From Akebia trifoliata (lineage: Eukaryota > Streptophyta > Magnoliopsida > Ranunculales > Lardizabalaceae), in assembly GCA_017979445.1 (NCBI GenBank), contig CM030716.1, positions 9,795,974 to 9,859,973 of the forward strand: a stretch of DNA of 64,000 bases, in the 5' to 3' direction. The translations under genes were made by a program, and so were the position numbers. Each line of letters opens with the position of its first letter. Within the stretch, counting starts at the first letter, position 1. Below the pieces are notes generated by a model. It saw only the letters and a program-made list of their open reading frames with translations. It made no database searches and was not told the origin of the DNA. Below are positions 12,156 to 22,207 of the stretch, piece by piece.

Positions 12156-14768
12156 TCAGATAGAGGGAGGAGCATCATCCCGGGCACTCTGAGTCTCTGG
12201 GATCGCTCCAGAAGAAGATCCAGCCACTGCACCCGAACCAGACACCTCGGAAGAAGGTAGGCCGTGCATCCGCAACCGTCCCTCCGAATCCGTGAAGAAT
12301 AGCTCCGCATCCAGGGCAGCATCTTGCTCCGTAGTACCCGCGAGATCAACGCCAGGGACAACAGGTCCAGTAGAGGGGGAGGCCTGAAAAATAAAAGAAA
12401 CAAAGCATATCAAGCAACAATGATGTATGCAGCATGGGTAGAGAAATGAACGGCTAAAATGTAAGTATTTACCCTGGGAGGTGTCGGAGGCCGCGCAGAG
12501 GTGCTCGCTCCATCTCGGCGTCGATAGTAGTCCTGAAAAGATCACAGGTGGGAAACAGTCAAATTTAATACCATGAGCTACGATCTACAAAACAGAAAAC
12601 AAACGAGATTATGTACCATCTCAGCCTGAAAATGAGACTCGCGCATGGCCATCTCCAGTTCCAACTCCCGGATCCGGGCCGCCTGAGTCTCGAGACGAGC
12701 CTCCTGCTCCTCCAACCGAGCAGCCTGCTCCTCCACCTCCGCCCTAGAGGCCCTCCACCTGTTCTCCATCTCCACTGCCCTCGCCACTTGGGCCTTAATC
12801 ACATCGTAACCCTCTCGAAGACGACGAAGATCATCAGCCTGAAAACAAGAAAGTCAACCAAGTAAGAATGATAAAAAATAGAAAATTCTAAAAAAAAAAA
12901 AAAAAAAGGGGGGGGAAGGCAATGATAGAAGATATACCGTGACAGCATGCTCCTGTAGAAGGACCCCTCCAATCTCAGTGATCCCGGCCCGGGCAGTGAC
13001 AGCAGGCATAATGCACCCAATGGAGGCCTCTCGGAACCACGCCTGGTAGTCACCCCCTCTCACCAGTCCAGCAGCATCTACGCCCCTCGCCTGGGCAAGA
13101 TACTCATCCACCGTCATCGCACCCGAAATAGGCTCAGGTGGAGCGACAGGGATGCGAAGACTCCCGTCATGCTGAAAGAACAAGCGCTCCCCTATATAAA
13201 ATGTATATCTCTGCTCACCGATGAAGTAGGGGTAGCGCTGTCGCCTGGTGTTACGCCTATAGGCGTTCCTCACCTCCTGCCTCCGGCTAACGGTGCGGGG
13301 AAGGTCTCGTAAAGTAACAGAGAAGATCTGCAAAAGAGATAGTCAGAAGACAGAAAAGTTTAAGGCCAAATGAAAGAGAAAAGTTCAAGTACTCACGTCT
13401 CGAAGACGACACCGGTCAATGTGAGCCCGTGCACTCCTAGGGCTGCTCCTAATGGCCCTAGCATCTCTGGTGGCCCAAAACGCCCCCAATGGGTAACCCT
13501 CGTCAGGATGACGACGGGTAGGCAGATAAAAAGGAAAGTGGACGTGAACGAAGATCTAAAAGAAAGGATGAGGCGTCAGACGAGAAGATAGGAAGTGAAA
13601 AGAGAATCAGACAGAGAAATAAAATCAGGATCTAGTTTACCTCGATAAAATGCCAAAAGAATCGAGTAGAGATGCCAGCTCCACGGGGCGCAGTAATGCC
13701 CACCACTACTCGATCAAGGCCGGCCAGAATGGTACCATAAATGAGACTACCCCAATCAAAATCGCCAATGTGATCGATATCATGCATAACAGAGAGGAAT
13801 GTGGTGGAAACTGAAGAATCGTCCTCTAAGAAGAAACAGCTACCAATGAGAAGGAGAAAGCAGATCCGAAAGATAATGTCGAAATCACGATCACCGAAGC
13901 GGGCCGATCTCTCTCTATAGGTAGGCGGAGCTCCATCCTCTCCCTCAATCAACAGTAGACCCATCAACACCTCTGTGCTAATCCTACCCTGTTTCCCCAC
14001 CATAGAAGCGGGTACTCTAGTAATGCCCAACAGCTCTCCCACCTCCTGGATAGATAGCAGAGTCAAAGGCAGAGGCTCTCCATCCATCGCGATACCTGTA
14101 ATCGCCACAAAATCCGAAGGCCTGATGCCTATCTCCACCTCTAGCATATGGAATGAATGAGTCGCCGGAAACCACCTCTCCACCATGGCCAAGAACAAGG
14201 GTCGATCCGCCTTGAAAGACGGTATCTGCAAGAAAGCGCCAAAGCCCACAGTGGCAAACTGCGTCCGAATGTCATCCGAGAATAGGGCGGCAGTAGAAAG
14301 AAAGGCACTCCACCTACCCCTGAAGCTGGCTGAAGGATAGGGTGTAGGGATGTCCAAACGAACTAACATGGAGACATGCCTCCCTAATCCACGGAGAAGA
14401 GAGGTATCTGGTACTCTCTCACTCTCCTCTGCAGGGATCTCAACCCTGGGAACCTCTCTGCCGACTCTACCGGCACCTACGGCCCTATCCGCCCGACCTC
14501 GGCCACCGCGTCGATCTCTACCACCACTACCGCTCGGCAGATCCTCAACTGGACCACTGTGAGAAGAACTGGCCTCATCTGCCCTGCTGCCAAACGAAGA
14601 ACCAGCTACTGACGCTGAATCGGGCCTACGTGAAGGCTGTCTCGGCCAACCATACTCTGTGGCCACACCGGACCCCAAATCAAAGCGAGCCCGAGTCTGG
14701 GGCCTCGCCTCCTCCTCCTCATCATCGGATAACCGACGCACTACTCGACTCCTCCGCTCTCTACCCAT
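12156..14768 (-). CDS. Antisense gene 2: PMD-like protein with coiled coil (6 coding exons)
   Basis: Coding exons on the minus strand are 14768-13641, 13555-13397, 13327-12938, 12838-12617, 12532-12473 and 12383-12156, giving 728 residues. Every intron (69-99 nt) has GT...AG ends and falls between codons. Examples are GAG|GTAAAC to TTTTAG, GAC|GTGAGT to TTTGCAG and ATG|GTACAT to TTTTCAG. The N-terminal 120 residues are basic and disordered (RRGGRGRADRA). The PMD-like domain follows, with THSFHMLEVEIGIRPSDFVA and later FFLEDDSS ... DWGSLIYG, resembling PMD proteins such as MAIN, MAIL and the long-form PP7-like group. Exon 4 encodes a coiled coil (EEQAARLEEQEARLETQAAR) and the tail is acidic and Ser-rich. 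The ATG at 14768 directly follows TTGCAG, a likely acceptor for an untranslated leader exon ending at 16125. Biochemical function is unknown. Confidence 0.85.
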
Positions 14769-16124
14769 CTGCAAGTCGCCATGTGATCAATCAACAACGC
14801 AAAAGTCACGTATCTCGATGAATCTACCTAGGTTAAACCTAACCAAATCGAGTCAAACCAGCTTAAACTCAGTCAATCAGTGTCCTACCTAGCTAACCCA
14901 CTAAACCCATCCAACCTAAGGTAAAACTACCCTAATTGAGTCAAACCAACCAAACTTAGTCAACCAAAAAGTCAAACTCAGTCAAACCCATCCCATCTAG
15001 GTCAAATCTAAGTCATACCCAGTCAACTCAAAGTCCTACCAAAACCTAGTCAACCCAGTTCAGCCTTAAACCAAGTTAACACAATCAATCCAAACCCAGT
15101 CAACTCAGTCAAACCAATCCGCCTAAGTCAAAACCCAAGAACAATCCAGTCAAAACCTAGTCTACTCGGTCAACCCGAGTCATACCCAGTCAACTCAAGT
15201 CAATCCAACCCTATCCAAACCCAGTCAACTCGATCAATCGAAGTCAATTCAGCCCAGTCTAACCCCAAACCAAATCAAACCAGTTTAAACCCAGTCAACC
15301 TAATCAAAGCCAACCAAAACCTAGTCAACCCGGCTAACCCATTTTGACCAAGCCAAACCCAGCTTAAACCCAAACCATACCCATTCGTACCCATAGACTG
15401 TCACAACCCTATCAAGAGAACATTAGAAAGCAAGTGAACATGGGTTCTCAAAGCAAAACGAAATATTCATACTTTAAAGAAAGATGAGAAACGTGAAAGG
15501 AAAAACAAACACGTCGAAAAAGAAAAAAAAAGGGGGGGGGAAAGAAGAAAGGATCTGATTCGTTCGAATAGTTTCGAAACAGCCCAAAGCCAACCGGTCT
15601 TATACCAACCCCAAAACAACTCTTAAACAACCCTTTGTTACCCATCTATACCATCACTTCTTCACTAAACGATCCCTCAAACAAACCACCCGGATCCCCA
15701 TGTACCACCTTAAATGGCCCCAACTTCAACCCTACTAAACCCCAACATAAGTCGCCCTCAACCATCATCCCTACATGATTCACCCTCAACCATCATCACT
15801 TCCAAACTACACAAGCCCACCACCGCTATGCATTCAAGGCCAAACACATAATACAATAGCAATTGAAATAAGGCAAGCCAGATAAGGAGACGACAAGTGA
15901 CAACGAAAGATAATATACACTGTTCTTAAAACATGAAGACATTTTAAAAAGGGCAAGCATGACTCGTCTCAGACATTCGGGGAATAATCACGATATAAAG
16001 AAATCCAAATGAAGGCAACAAAAATGACAAGGGAAGAGTCTGTGATCGGTAAAAATCAAGGTGTTCATTATCATTCTCATATGGCAAATGAAAACAAGAA
16101 AAGAGAGAATAAAACAAAACTCAC
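14769..16124 (-). other. Probable leader intron of antisense gene 2
   Basis: On the minus strand a consensus donor TTAGAG|GTGAGT (16125/16124) precedes 1356 nt that end in ACTTGCAG directly before the ATG of gene 2. The intron contains the CAGTCAA-type tandem repeat (14805-15400) and then AT-rich sequence with a G run near 15531-15540. No coding segment is evident. Confidence 0.55.
14805..15400. repeat. Degenerate short tandem repeat, core CCAGTCAA(C)
   Basis: For about 600 bp the + strand is made of variants of AACCCAGTCAACTC and CTAGTCAACC at 10-20 bp spacing, with almost no G outside the GTC core. The open frames here are repeat-driven. It sits inside the probable leader intron of antisense gene 2. 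Confidence 0.85.
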
Positions 16125-16345
16125 CTCTAACGCGTAACTCGTCCAAGAAGCTTTAAGTCGCTCTCAAGCACCAAAAGACCACATGTGCGCTCCGAGTAAT
16201 CCTAACGACCAAGCCAAGTGCTCAAACCAAGAAGGAGCAAGAAGGAGACGAAGAGAAAGGAGAGAAATCGCCAGAGAGAAGGAAGAAAGGAAGAAAAACT
16301 GAAAGAAATCGAAAATGAAAGGGCGCGCAGGTTTTGAAACGTTTG
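16125..16345 (-). other. Probable untranslated first exon and promoter-proximal DNA of antisense gene 2
   Basis: On the minus strand this stretch is rich in CT tracts, as in plant 5' leaders, and ends in a consensus donor at 16125. Its short ATG frames close quickly, so it is taken as untranslated. The 5' end is not defined by sequence; the palindrome array at 16354-16530 lies just upstream. The layout mirrors that of gene 1. Confidence 0.45.
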
Positions 16346-16353
16346 GATTCATA

Positions 16354-16530
16354 CTGGTCCGTGTCACCAGCATGGATGAAGAAAATTTTGATCTATCCGT
16401 ATCACTAACACGGATGAAGAGAGCTTCATTGGATCCGTGCCTCAGACACGGATGAGATAAGAATAAAGCCATCCGTGTTTTGAACACGGGTGAAATTGTT
16501 CTAAATGTCATCCGTGCCTCAAGCACGGGT
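16354..16530. repeat. Array of CCGTG...CACGG palindromes upstream of antisense gene 2
   Basis: Five imperfect hairpins of the type ATCCGTGCCTCAGACACGGAT occur at 35-50 bp spacing, beginning with CTGGTCCGTG exactly as the array at 11482 does. It lies upstream of the likely leader exon of gene 2. Confidence 0.8.
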
Positions 16531-16889
16531 CAATAAAATAATAATAATAATAATAAATTAAAAAAAAATCAAATCAGAAAGTTCAAAAAAAAAAAAAAAA
16601 AACCTTTCGAGTTGCACTCAATTTCGATTTGTCAAAACACGACCGAGAAATACCCAAATTTCAAAATCACCAAATCTTCATCAAATCCAAGGTTTCACAC
16701 GAGCTCCGCGCCATCGAGACCAAAGAATCAATAAGGTAACTCTGTCAGACCCCGTGCTTGAGTAACCATTTTTATGCAAAAGTCATCAATTCAACCGATA
16801 ATTCGAAGTCGTGTTTTACAAAATTTCGTCGGGCCCGTACAAATAGGGGTTTGGTCTAGTCTTTGCAGTTCTTTGCACGCAATTCCTGC
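16531..16889. other. Non-coding segment before the polypurine tract
   Basis: It contains an AAT microsatellite (about 16537-16556) and a poly-A run, followed by unremarkable sequence. I see no gene. Confidence 0.5.
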
Positions 16890-16902
16890 AAAGAAGGGCA
16901 GC
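16890..16902 (+). other. Polypurine tract (second-strand primer site)
   Basis: AAAGAAGGGCAGC is immediately followed by the TG that opens the LTR, the standard position for the plus-strand primer of an LTR retrotransposon. The tract is purine-rich except for the two C bases near its 3' end. Confidence 0.8.
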
Positions 16903-19037
16903 TGTAGACACCTCAATTTGAACGGGCCCTCACTTAAAAGGGCTCAAAAATAATAATGTTTCAATAAATTCGACCCACGGGCCTCAATGGCCCGAATCAT
17001 CGAAAAATGATATTGTCGCCGAAACCCAAGCCCTAACACCTCTCAATGGGTTAGTAGGCCCACCAAAAGGGTTCGGCACACTCCCATCTACCCCGCTCCA
17101 TGCGAAATACCGATTTTCCAACAAAAGGGGGCCAACGGGCCACTAAGGCCCAAAACATCAAAAGTGGAAACTACGGTTAAATCAACACCCCTAAGACCAT
17201 CCCGTGGTCTCGAGGACCTGAAAAGAAGGGTTGTGGCCCATCCTACAGCTGTTCAACATCATCGCCCCGCGCTTACATACAAAAATCGATAAATTTCCCA
17301 ATGGGCCCAAAAGTCCGATTCGCCAACACGTGGCATTTTTTATTAAATCAATAATTTCAAACAAAAAAAATTCAAAATAATAAAATGTGAGACTTTGGAT
17401 GCCTATCCCTTCATCCAACCTTCACCGTTCCATCTCCAAATCCGATATCCAATCCAAAACAACCCACAACCCTTCTAAACCCAAGCCCAATACATTAAAA
17501 GCCCATAAACCACTATCCATACCCAATTCACTATCCAACCCATACCCATCAACCCTTACCCACATCAACCAATCAACCCCTCAACATCAAAAGATGACAC
17601 TTGTCATTACCATCCTTCACCTCCCTCATCCAATCACCCACTCCCATCACCATGCTCTAAACAACTCATCTAACCCATCTCACCTCTCTCCAAAATCACC
17701 TCAACCCATACCCTACCCTAACCTAACCTATCCCCATCCTCTAACATCAACTACCACCCACACCTCCACCCATACCCTAATCCATCACCATTATCTAACA
17801 TCATCAACCACCCACATCACCACCCATACCTCTACCCATCACCTTCCCTAAAACACTCCAATAAAATCAACTCAACCCATACTTCATTCATCATCAATCA
17901 ACTAACCCATTTCTCTCTCTCTAATCAAACAACCCCCACCAACCAATCAACCAATCTCATTCCTCACCCCTTCATCATGATTGCCACATGGCATCATCTC
18001 CTTTCTCCTCCCAAAAACCAACTTAACAACCTCTTACACAACCCATCCTCCTAAATCTACACACCTCACCTCATCAACCAACCTAACACTCATTCTCTAA
18101 AACCACCCCCTTACACCCCCACTTCACCACCAACCATCACTCATGTCAATCCATCAAACACTCTATCCAAATGGATTTGGGTAGGATCCAACCCATTTAG
18201 ATCTAAATCTCACCCATTTTCACTCATTACACATTTACCCTCCATTTCACCTTAAATTTCACACCTTTCACTCCTCAATCCTATGTCATTACCCATTCTC
18301 TCACATTTTAACCCCATTCTACCCCCAAACCCCCTCCAAACACCTATAAATACCTCTCCTCTCATCCCAAAAAGGGTTACACCAAGTCTCACAAGAAAAA
18401 TATTTTCTCTACTCCTCTCTACCACTCTCTCATACTATCTTCTAAAAAAGGAAATTTTATTCTCATATTATACTAAGGGTTTAAGAAGCATAGAAGAAGA
18501 ATGAAGGGAAGAAAAGAAAGGAGAACCTTGAAGCTACAAGGTGGGTCTTAAACCCCCCCCCCTTCTCTCTCTCTAACCTTCTACTCTTCCCTCTTCTAAC
18601 ACCCCCTTCTTCTATTTTATTTTACCCCTTTTGATGATTGGACCCCAAGGCTAAGGTTCATAAGGGTCATTTCCATTAATGAAATGACCCTATGATCAAG
18701 CCAAAATGAAATCCCTACTTAGGAAACAAATGCACCCACGTGGTACAATTTTTACTTTCTTTTAAAAATCAAAGTAGCCGAGTTGTGTAGAGGTTACCGC
18801 CCCGTGGCGGGGAGAAAATGGTGCCTAACACCTTCCCTTTTCTCCAATCGAGCCGCTTACCCAAATCTCAAGGTTTGACCACCCCTTTATCCATCGTGAG
18901 TCACTAAAGATGCCGAAATGTCATTTCTTGAAAAATGCCTCACGGGTGACCATTCACACCCACTTCCAACTTGAATGGTGGCGACTCCAATATTTAGTAG
19001 TTGTGGCCGTCATAACGACGAAAACCACGTAGCTACA
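16903..19037 (+). repeat. 3' LTR of the Tat/Ogre-type element (2135 bp)
   Basis: It opens TGTAGACACC right after the polypurine tract and closes with ...GTAGCTACA, giving 5-bp inverted ends TGTAG/CTACA. The U3 half (17380-18340) is strikingly C/A-rich on the + strand with CCCAT and CACCC motifs and almost no G. A TATA box lies at 18345-18352. The downstream part holds the segment GAGAAAATGGTGCCTAACACC, common near R/U5 in this group, and GGTGGCGACTCC near 18978. Its 5' partner is outside the window, so age cannot be estimated here. Confidence 0.85.
18345..18352 (+). promoter_or_regulatory. LTR TATA box
   Basis: TATAAATA follows a C-rich U3 region and is followed about 30 bp later by a CT/AG-rich start region. 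This is the expected promoter position for transcription of the element. Confidence 0.7.
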
Positions 19038-19098
19038 GTGTCAATACGGCATCAAATTAGCTTGTATATCCGTATTTTCAATCGAAAAATTTAAATTG

Positions 19099-19440
19099 TT
19101 ACAGGATAACTACGATGAAATATGTAAAAAACTTAGTGAACTTGCACCTTATGTAATGTCAGATATTTAAATTGATGCAACTACAAATACAAATGAGAAA
19201 TCTAATAATAATTAATCTTAATTATCTCAAGTGTTACTCTTGGATCCGAATATCTCACAAATAAAGAGTTGGAAAAACAAGATAAAAAGGGACAAGAAAA
19301 GGTTTTCAATCCTAATAGATTGCAGATAAGTATTGAGTTGGTCCAACAGAAGAAAAAAGAAAAGAAATGTGCATTATGTCAGAAGCTCGGCTATGACAAA
19401 TGAATTTATCTTGAAAATCCTAATAGAAAGAAGATTGGAT
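19099..19440 (+). pseudogene. Decayed fragment, possibly of a FAR1/MULE-type protein
   Basis: Scattered frames read LQDNYDEICKKLSELAPYV (19099-19155) and, after stops and frame changes, QQKKKEKKCALCQKLGYDK (about 19345-19400). The spacing and the basic, Cys-containing tail resemble the C-terminal part of FAR1-related or Mutator-like proteins, but the match is from memory of the pattern only. The large retroelement ends directly upstream, so it may have inserted in or next to this relic. Confidence 0.28.
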
Positions 19441-20240
19441 CTATTACCCAAGGCAAGTAATTTTATGTTCGTAAGATAAATTTATTCCTTAAGACATTGA
19501 TATCGTATAAATTATAATATATCATTTGTTTAAATTCTTTTTAACAAAGTTTCAGATAATAAGGAAATACAAGGATTAGACCGCGACATGAAGAGTAATC
19601 ATGAGGCATTACTTTTTTCATAATGCATTCAGGTTTGTTTTTCACTTACATAATTTGCTTAAATTCTATTTAGTTCTATGTAATTGTGTGAAAGTGATGT
19701 TACAATGTTGTTAATCAACCACCATATTTCAAAAGATTATGAGTGATGTTACTTATAGTTTTCTTATTTGGTTCTTTAGACAATATTCAAGGACTCGAAA
19801 AGATTGGTTATAGTGTGAATTCACTATATTTCACAAATTCATTAAGAATTTGAAGAAATATTTGAGGTGATTATTGAAAAGAGAAAAAAATACACAAATA
19901 TTTGGAGTTGTGACAATTTTTGAAGTCTTGTTGTTGTTGTGTACTAATACAATAATACTATTACTTAAGGAGATATCAAGGTTGCTAATTGGAGTTGTGC
20001 TTATGTATTCCTTTTGCATCTTCTTGTTTGATGATCAATGTAAGAACATATCTAATAAATAAAATAAATTTTCTTTGTAGATGCTCGTAGTTGTCAATGA
20101 TGTTATTTACGTGTTGAAAGCAGCGATGATAATATTTTTTGAAGTAATTTTTTTAGTCTTGACCAATCCAATTGATGGGTAGTGAGGTGTCTAACCCATA
20201 CTGATCTCTCCGTCTATAAAAGATAATTTAATGAAACAAA
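19441..20240. other. AT-rich intergenic DNA
   Basis: I see no gene, long repeat or clear element end in this stretch. Confidence 0.5.
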
Positions 20241-22204
20241 CACTACAAAATATGAGATTTTTTTGGGTAGTTTTAAACTGTCACTAATTTCATGGAAACC
20301 ACCTCCAATATATAAGAGCAGTTTAGTATAATGGTGTCGCAAATTATTTTTAGTGGCCAAGTAAGGGTGGTTTTAAAATGACATCTAAATAATGTGATTT
20401 AAGGGTGGTTTTTATATTTGTAGAGGCAATTTGAAAATCTCCTATCATAATAACTATTTAAGGGTGATTTTTATATTTTTAAAGGCTATTTGAAAGTCGT
20501 CTCGAACTAATTTCTATAATTAAGTAGATGAACTATACTTGACAAATTAAAACTGTCCCTAATTTTTACATAAATATTATTGTATGTGGTTCAAAACCAC
20601 CTCTAATGTTGTAAAAAAAATTTATTAAAATTTTCATTTCAAAATAAAACTTACAATTATATAAAGAAAAAGAGCTGCTATTGGCATCCCAAATTTCAAT
20701 TATCACACTTCAATTTCTTAAGAAATGCTATTGGCACCCCACATTTACTTATTATACTTCAATTAATTATCACATCATAATTAGAATAAAGGACAACTTT
20801 AACATTACAAAACATACAAGGGTTAGTTCTTATAGTGACAAACTAAGTACTAATTGAAACATTAACATTGTAAACAAAGAAAATAAAATTAAGAAACAAA
20901 AAAACCAGCTATTCAAATGTGGTCCTTCGACATTGTTGTACTCCCATACTTAATTATGAACACCATAATGCACTACCTGCAATCAGTAAAAATTCATAGA
21001 AAGTTGAGGAAAAATATATAAATTAAAGCTCACATAAAGTTATAGAATATTTCAACACTTACAATTTTAAATATTAATGGATAATAAAAATGATGGGTAG
21101 CCTACATCAAAGAGAGGCCTTAATAACTTTACCAGTGCAGAAATGAGAGTGAGGCAATGATAACAATCAAAAATAAAAAATAAAGAGAGAACTAGGCAGA
21201 ATTTATGTTGTTTGGGCAATATTGCTTAAATCAATGAGCAATTATGACATCCTTCCACACTATTTTTATTATTATATTTTATGAAAACTAGAGTTGCAAT
21301 CTCTCAATCTCATTTCCTCTTAGCAAAAACTGAAAATCTGCCTATTATGTTTATTATGTATTCACCAAGTAATTAATTTTTAACATTATGTGCTTGAAAT
21401 GCCTAACTTCAGAAAATTTTAATTCTCCAATTCTTCTTAAATTATCAATGTGTTCTAAAATTAGGTTATGTTCCTTGAAATCAATCCAGAAGAGTATCAT
21501 TCATCTAATGGAATTGATTAAAACAAAAATATGTACAACAAATTCACAAAATCAAATTTAATAGATAATAATAGCCAATAAAAATAAAAATAAAAAGGGA
21601 CTTTAACTTTAAACCCAAAACCTAAACAAACCAATTTCTTGAATTTTATAAGAATATCTACCATTACAAATTTGTAATCTAAATAAAATCAACTAAAATC
21701 CAAAGATTTTTCATACATGAAAATAAAATCAAACTCTTCAACTCTCATTCCTTACCAAATCCACCATTAATGAGGAGAGGATGTGGTGACTTGACCACAC
21801 TAGGGGATATATATTCATAAAGAGAAAGACAAACAAAAAGAGAGAGAGAGACTCACTGGTAAAAGTACAGTGTTATCGGTGAAGTTTCACAGAGATGCTC
21901 CAACTTTTAGGGCTTTCAGAGAGAGATAGAAAATTATAAGAAGAGAAGAGAAAATGAAAGAAAGAAAGTGAGGGAGTTTTAAAGCTTTTGTAAAATTCCC
22001 ACAAAAATTTTGACACCAAAAGAATCACATTGAAAATATTGATATGGATTGTGCGGCATTTCTATATAAATAAAAAAAAAAACACCCCTGTTAATTAGCT
22101 TAATGTGGCGTTCTTTAAATACCACTCCTGTTGGTATAGAATTTGAGGCATTTGTTGAAATCGTTACTGAAAAAACGCCCATATATCAGTCCATTTTAGT
22201 AGTG
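20241..22204. mobile_element. Non-autonomous CACTA element with 3-bp TSD
   Basis: The ends are CACTACAAAAT (20241) and, on the complementary strand, CACTACTAAAAT (22204). They are flanked by AAA on both sides (20238-20240 and 22205-22207), the 3-bp duplication CACTA elements make. Subterminal short motifs such as GGGTGGTTTTTA and its variants recur in the first 300 bp. The 1964-bp element has no transposase frame, so it must be moved by an enzyme made elsewhere. A GA-rich tract occurs at 21830-21970. Confidence 0.85.
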
Positions 22205-22207
22205 AAA

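Larger units (their letters stand above)
1..19037 (+). mobile_element. Ty3/gypsy LTR retrotransposon, Tat/Ogre/Retand type (5' LTR outside the window)
   Basis: The order gag, protease, RT, RNase H, second RNase H, integrase, long 3' region and LTR is that of Ty3/gypsy. The second, archaeal-type RNase H before integrase and the antisense accessory genes between integrase and the 3' LTR mark the plant Tat group (Ogre, Retand and relatives). The 3' end is fixed by a polypurine tract at 16890-16902 and an LTR that starts TGTAG and ends CTACA at 19037. The 5' LTR and primer binding site lie before position 1, so the complete element would exceed 21 kb. Stop codons in gag, RNase H and integrase make this copy non-autonomous. 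The flanking five bases at 19038-19042 (GTGTC) are the candidate target-site duplicate; the other copy is out of view. Confidence 0.93.

Noticed and set aside
16164..16526. 120-codon minus frame over the second palindrome array
   Set aside because: It runs through the hairpin array and the CT-rich leader, then stops before the donor at 16125. It is better explained as promoter and 5' leader.
17387..17851. 154-codon + strand frame in the LTR
   Set aside because: It is a product of C/A-rich low complexity (Pro, His, Thr, Ser) in the U3 region with no domain.
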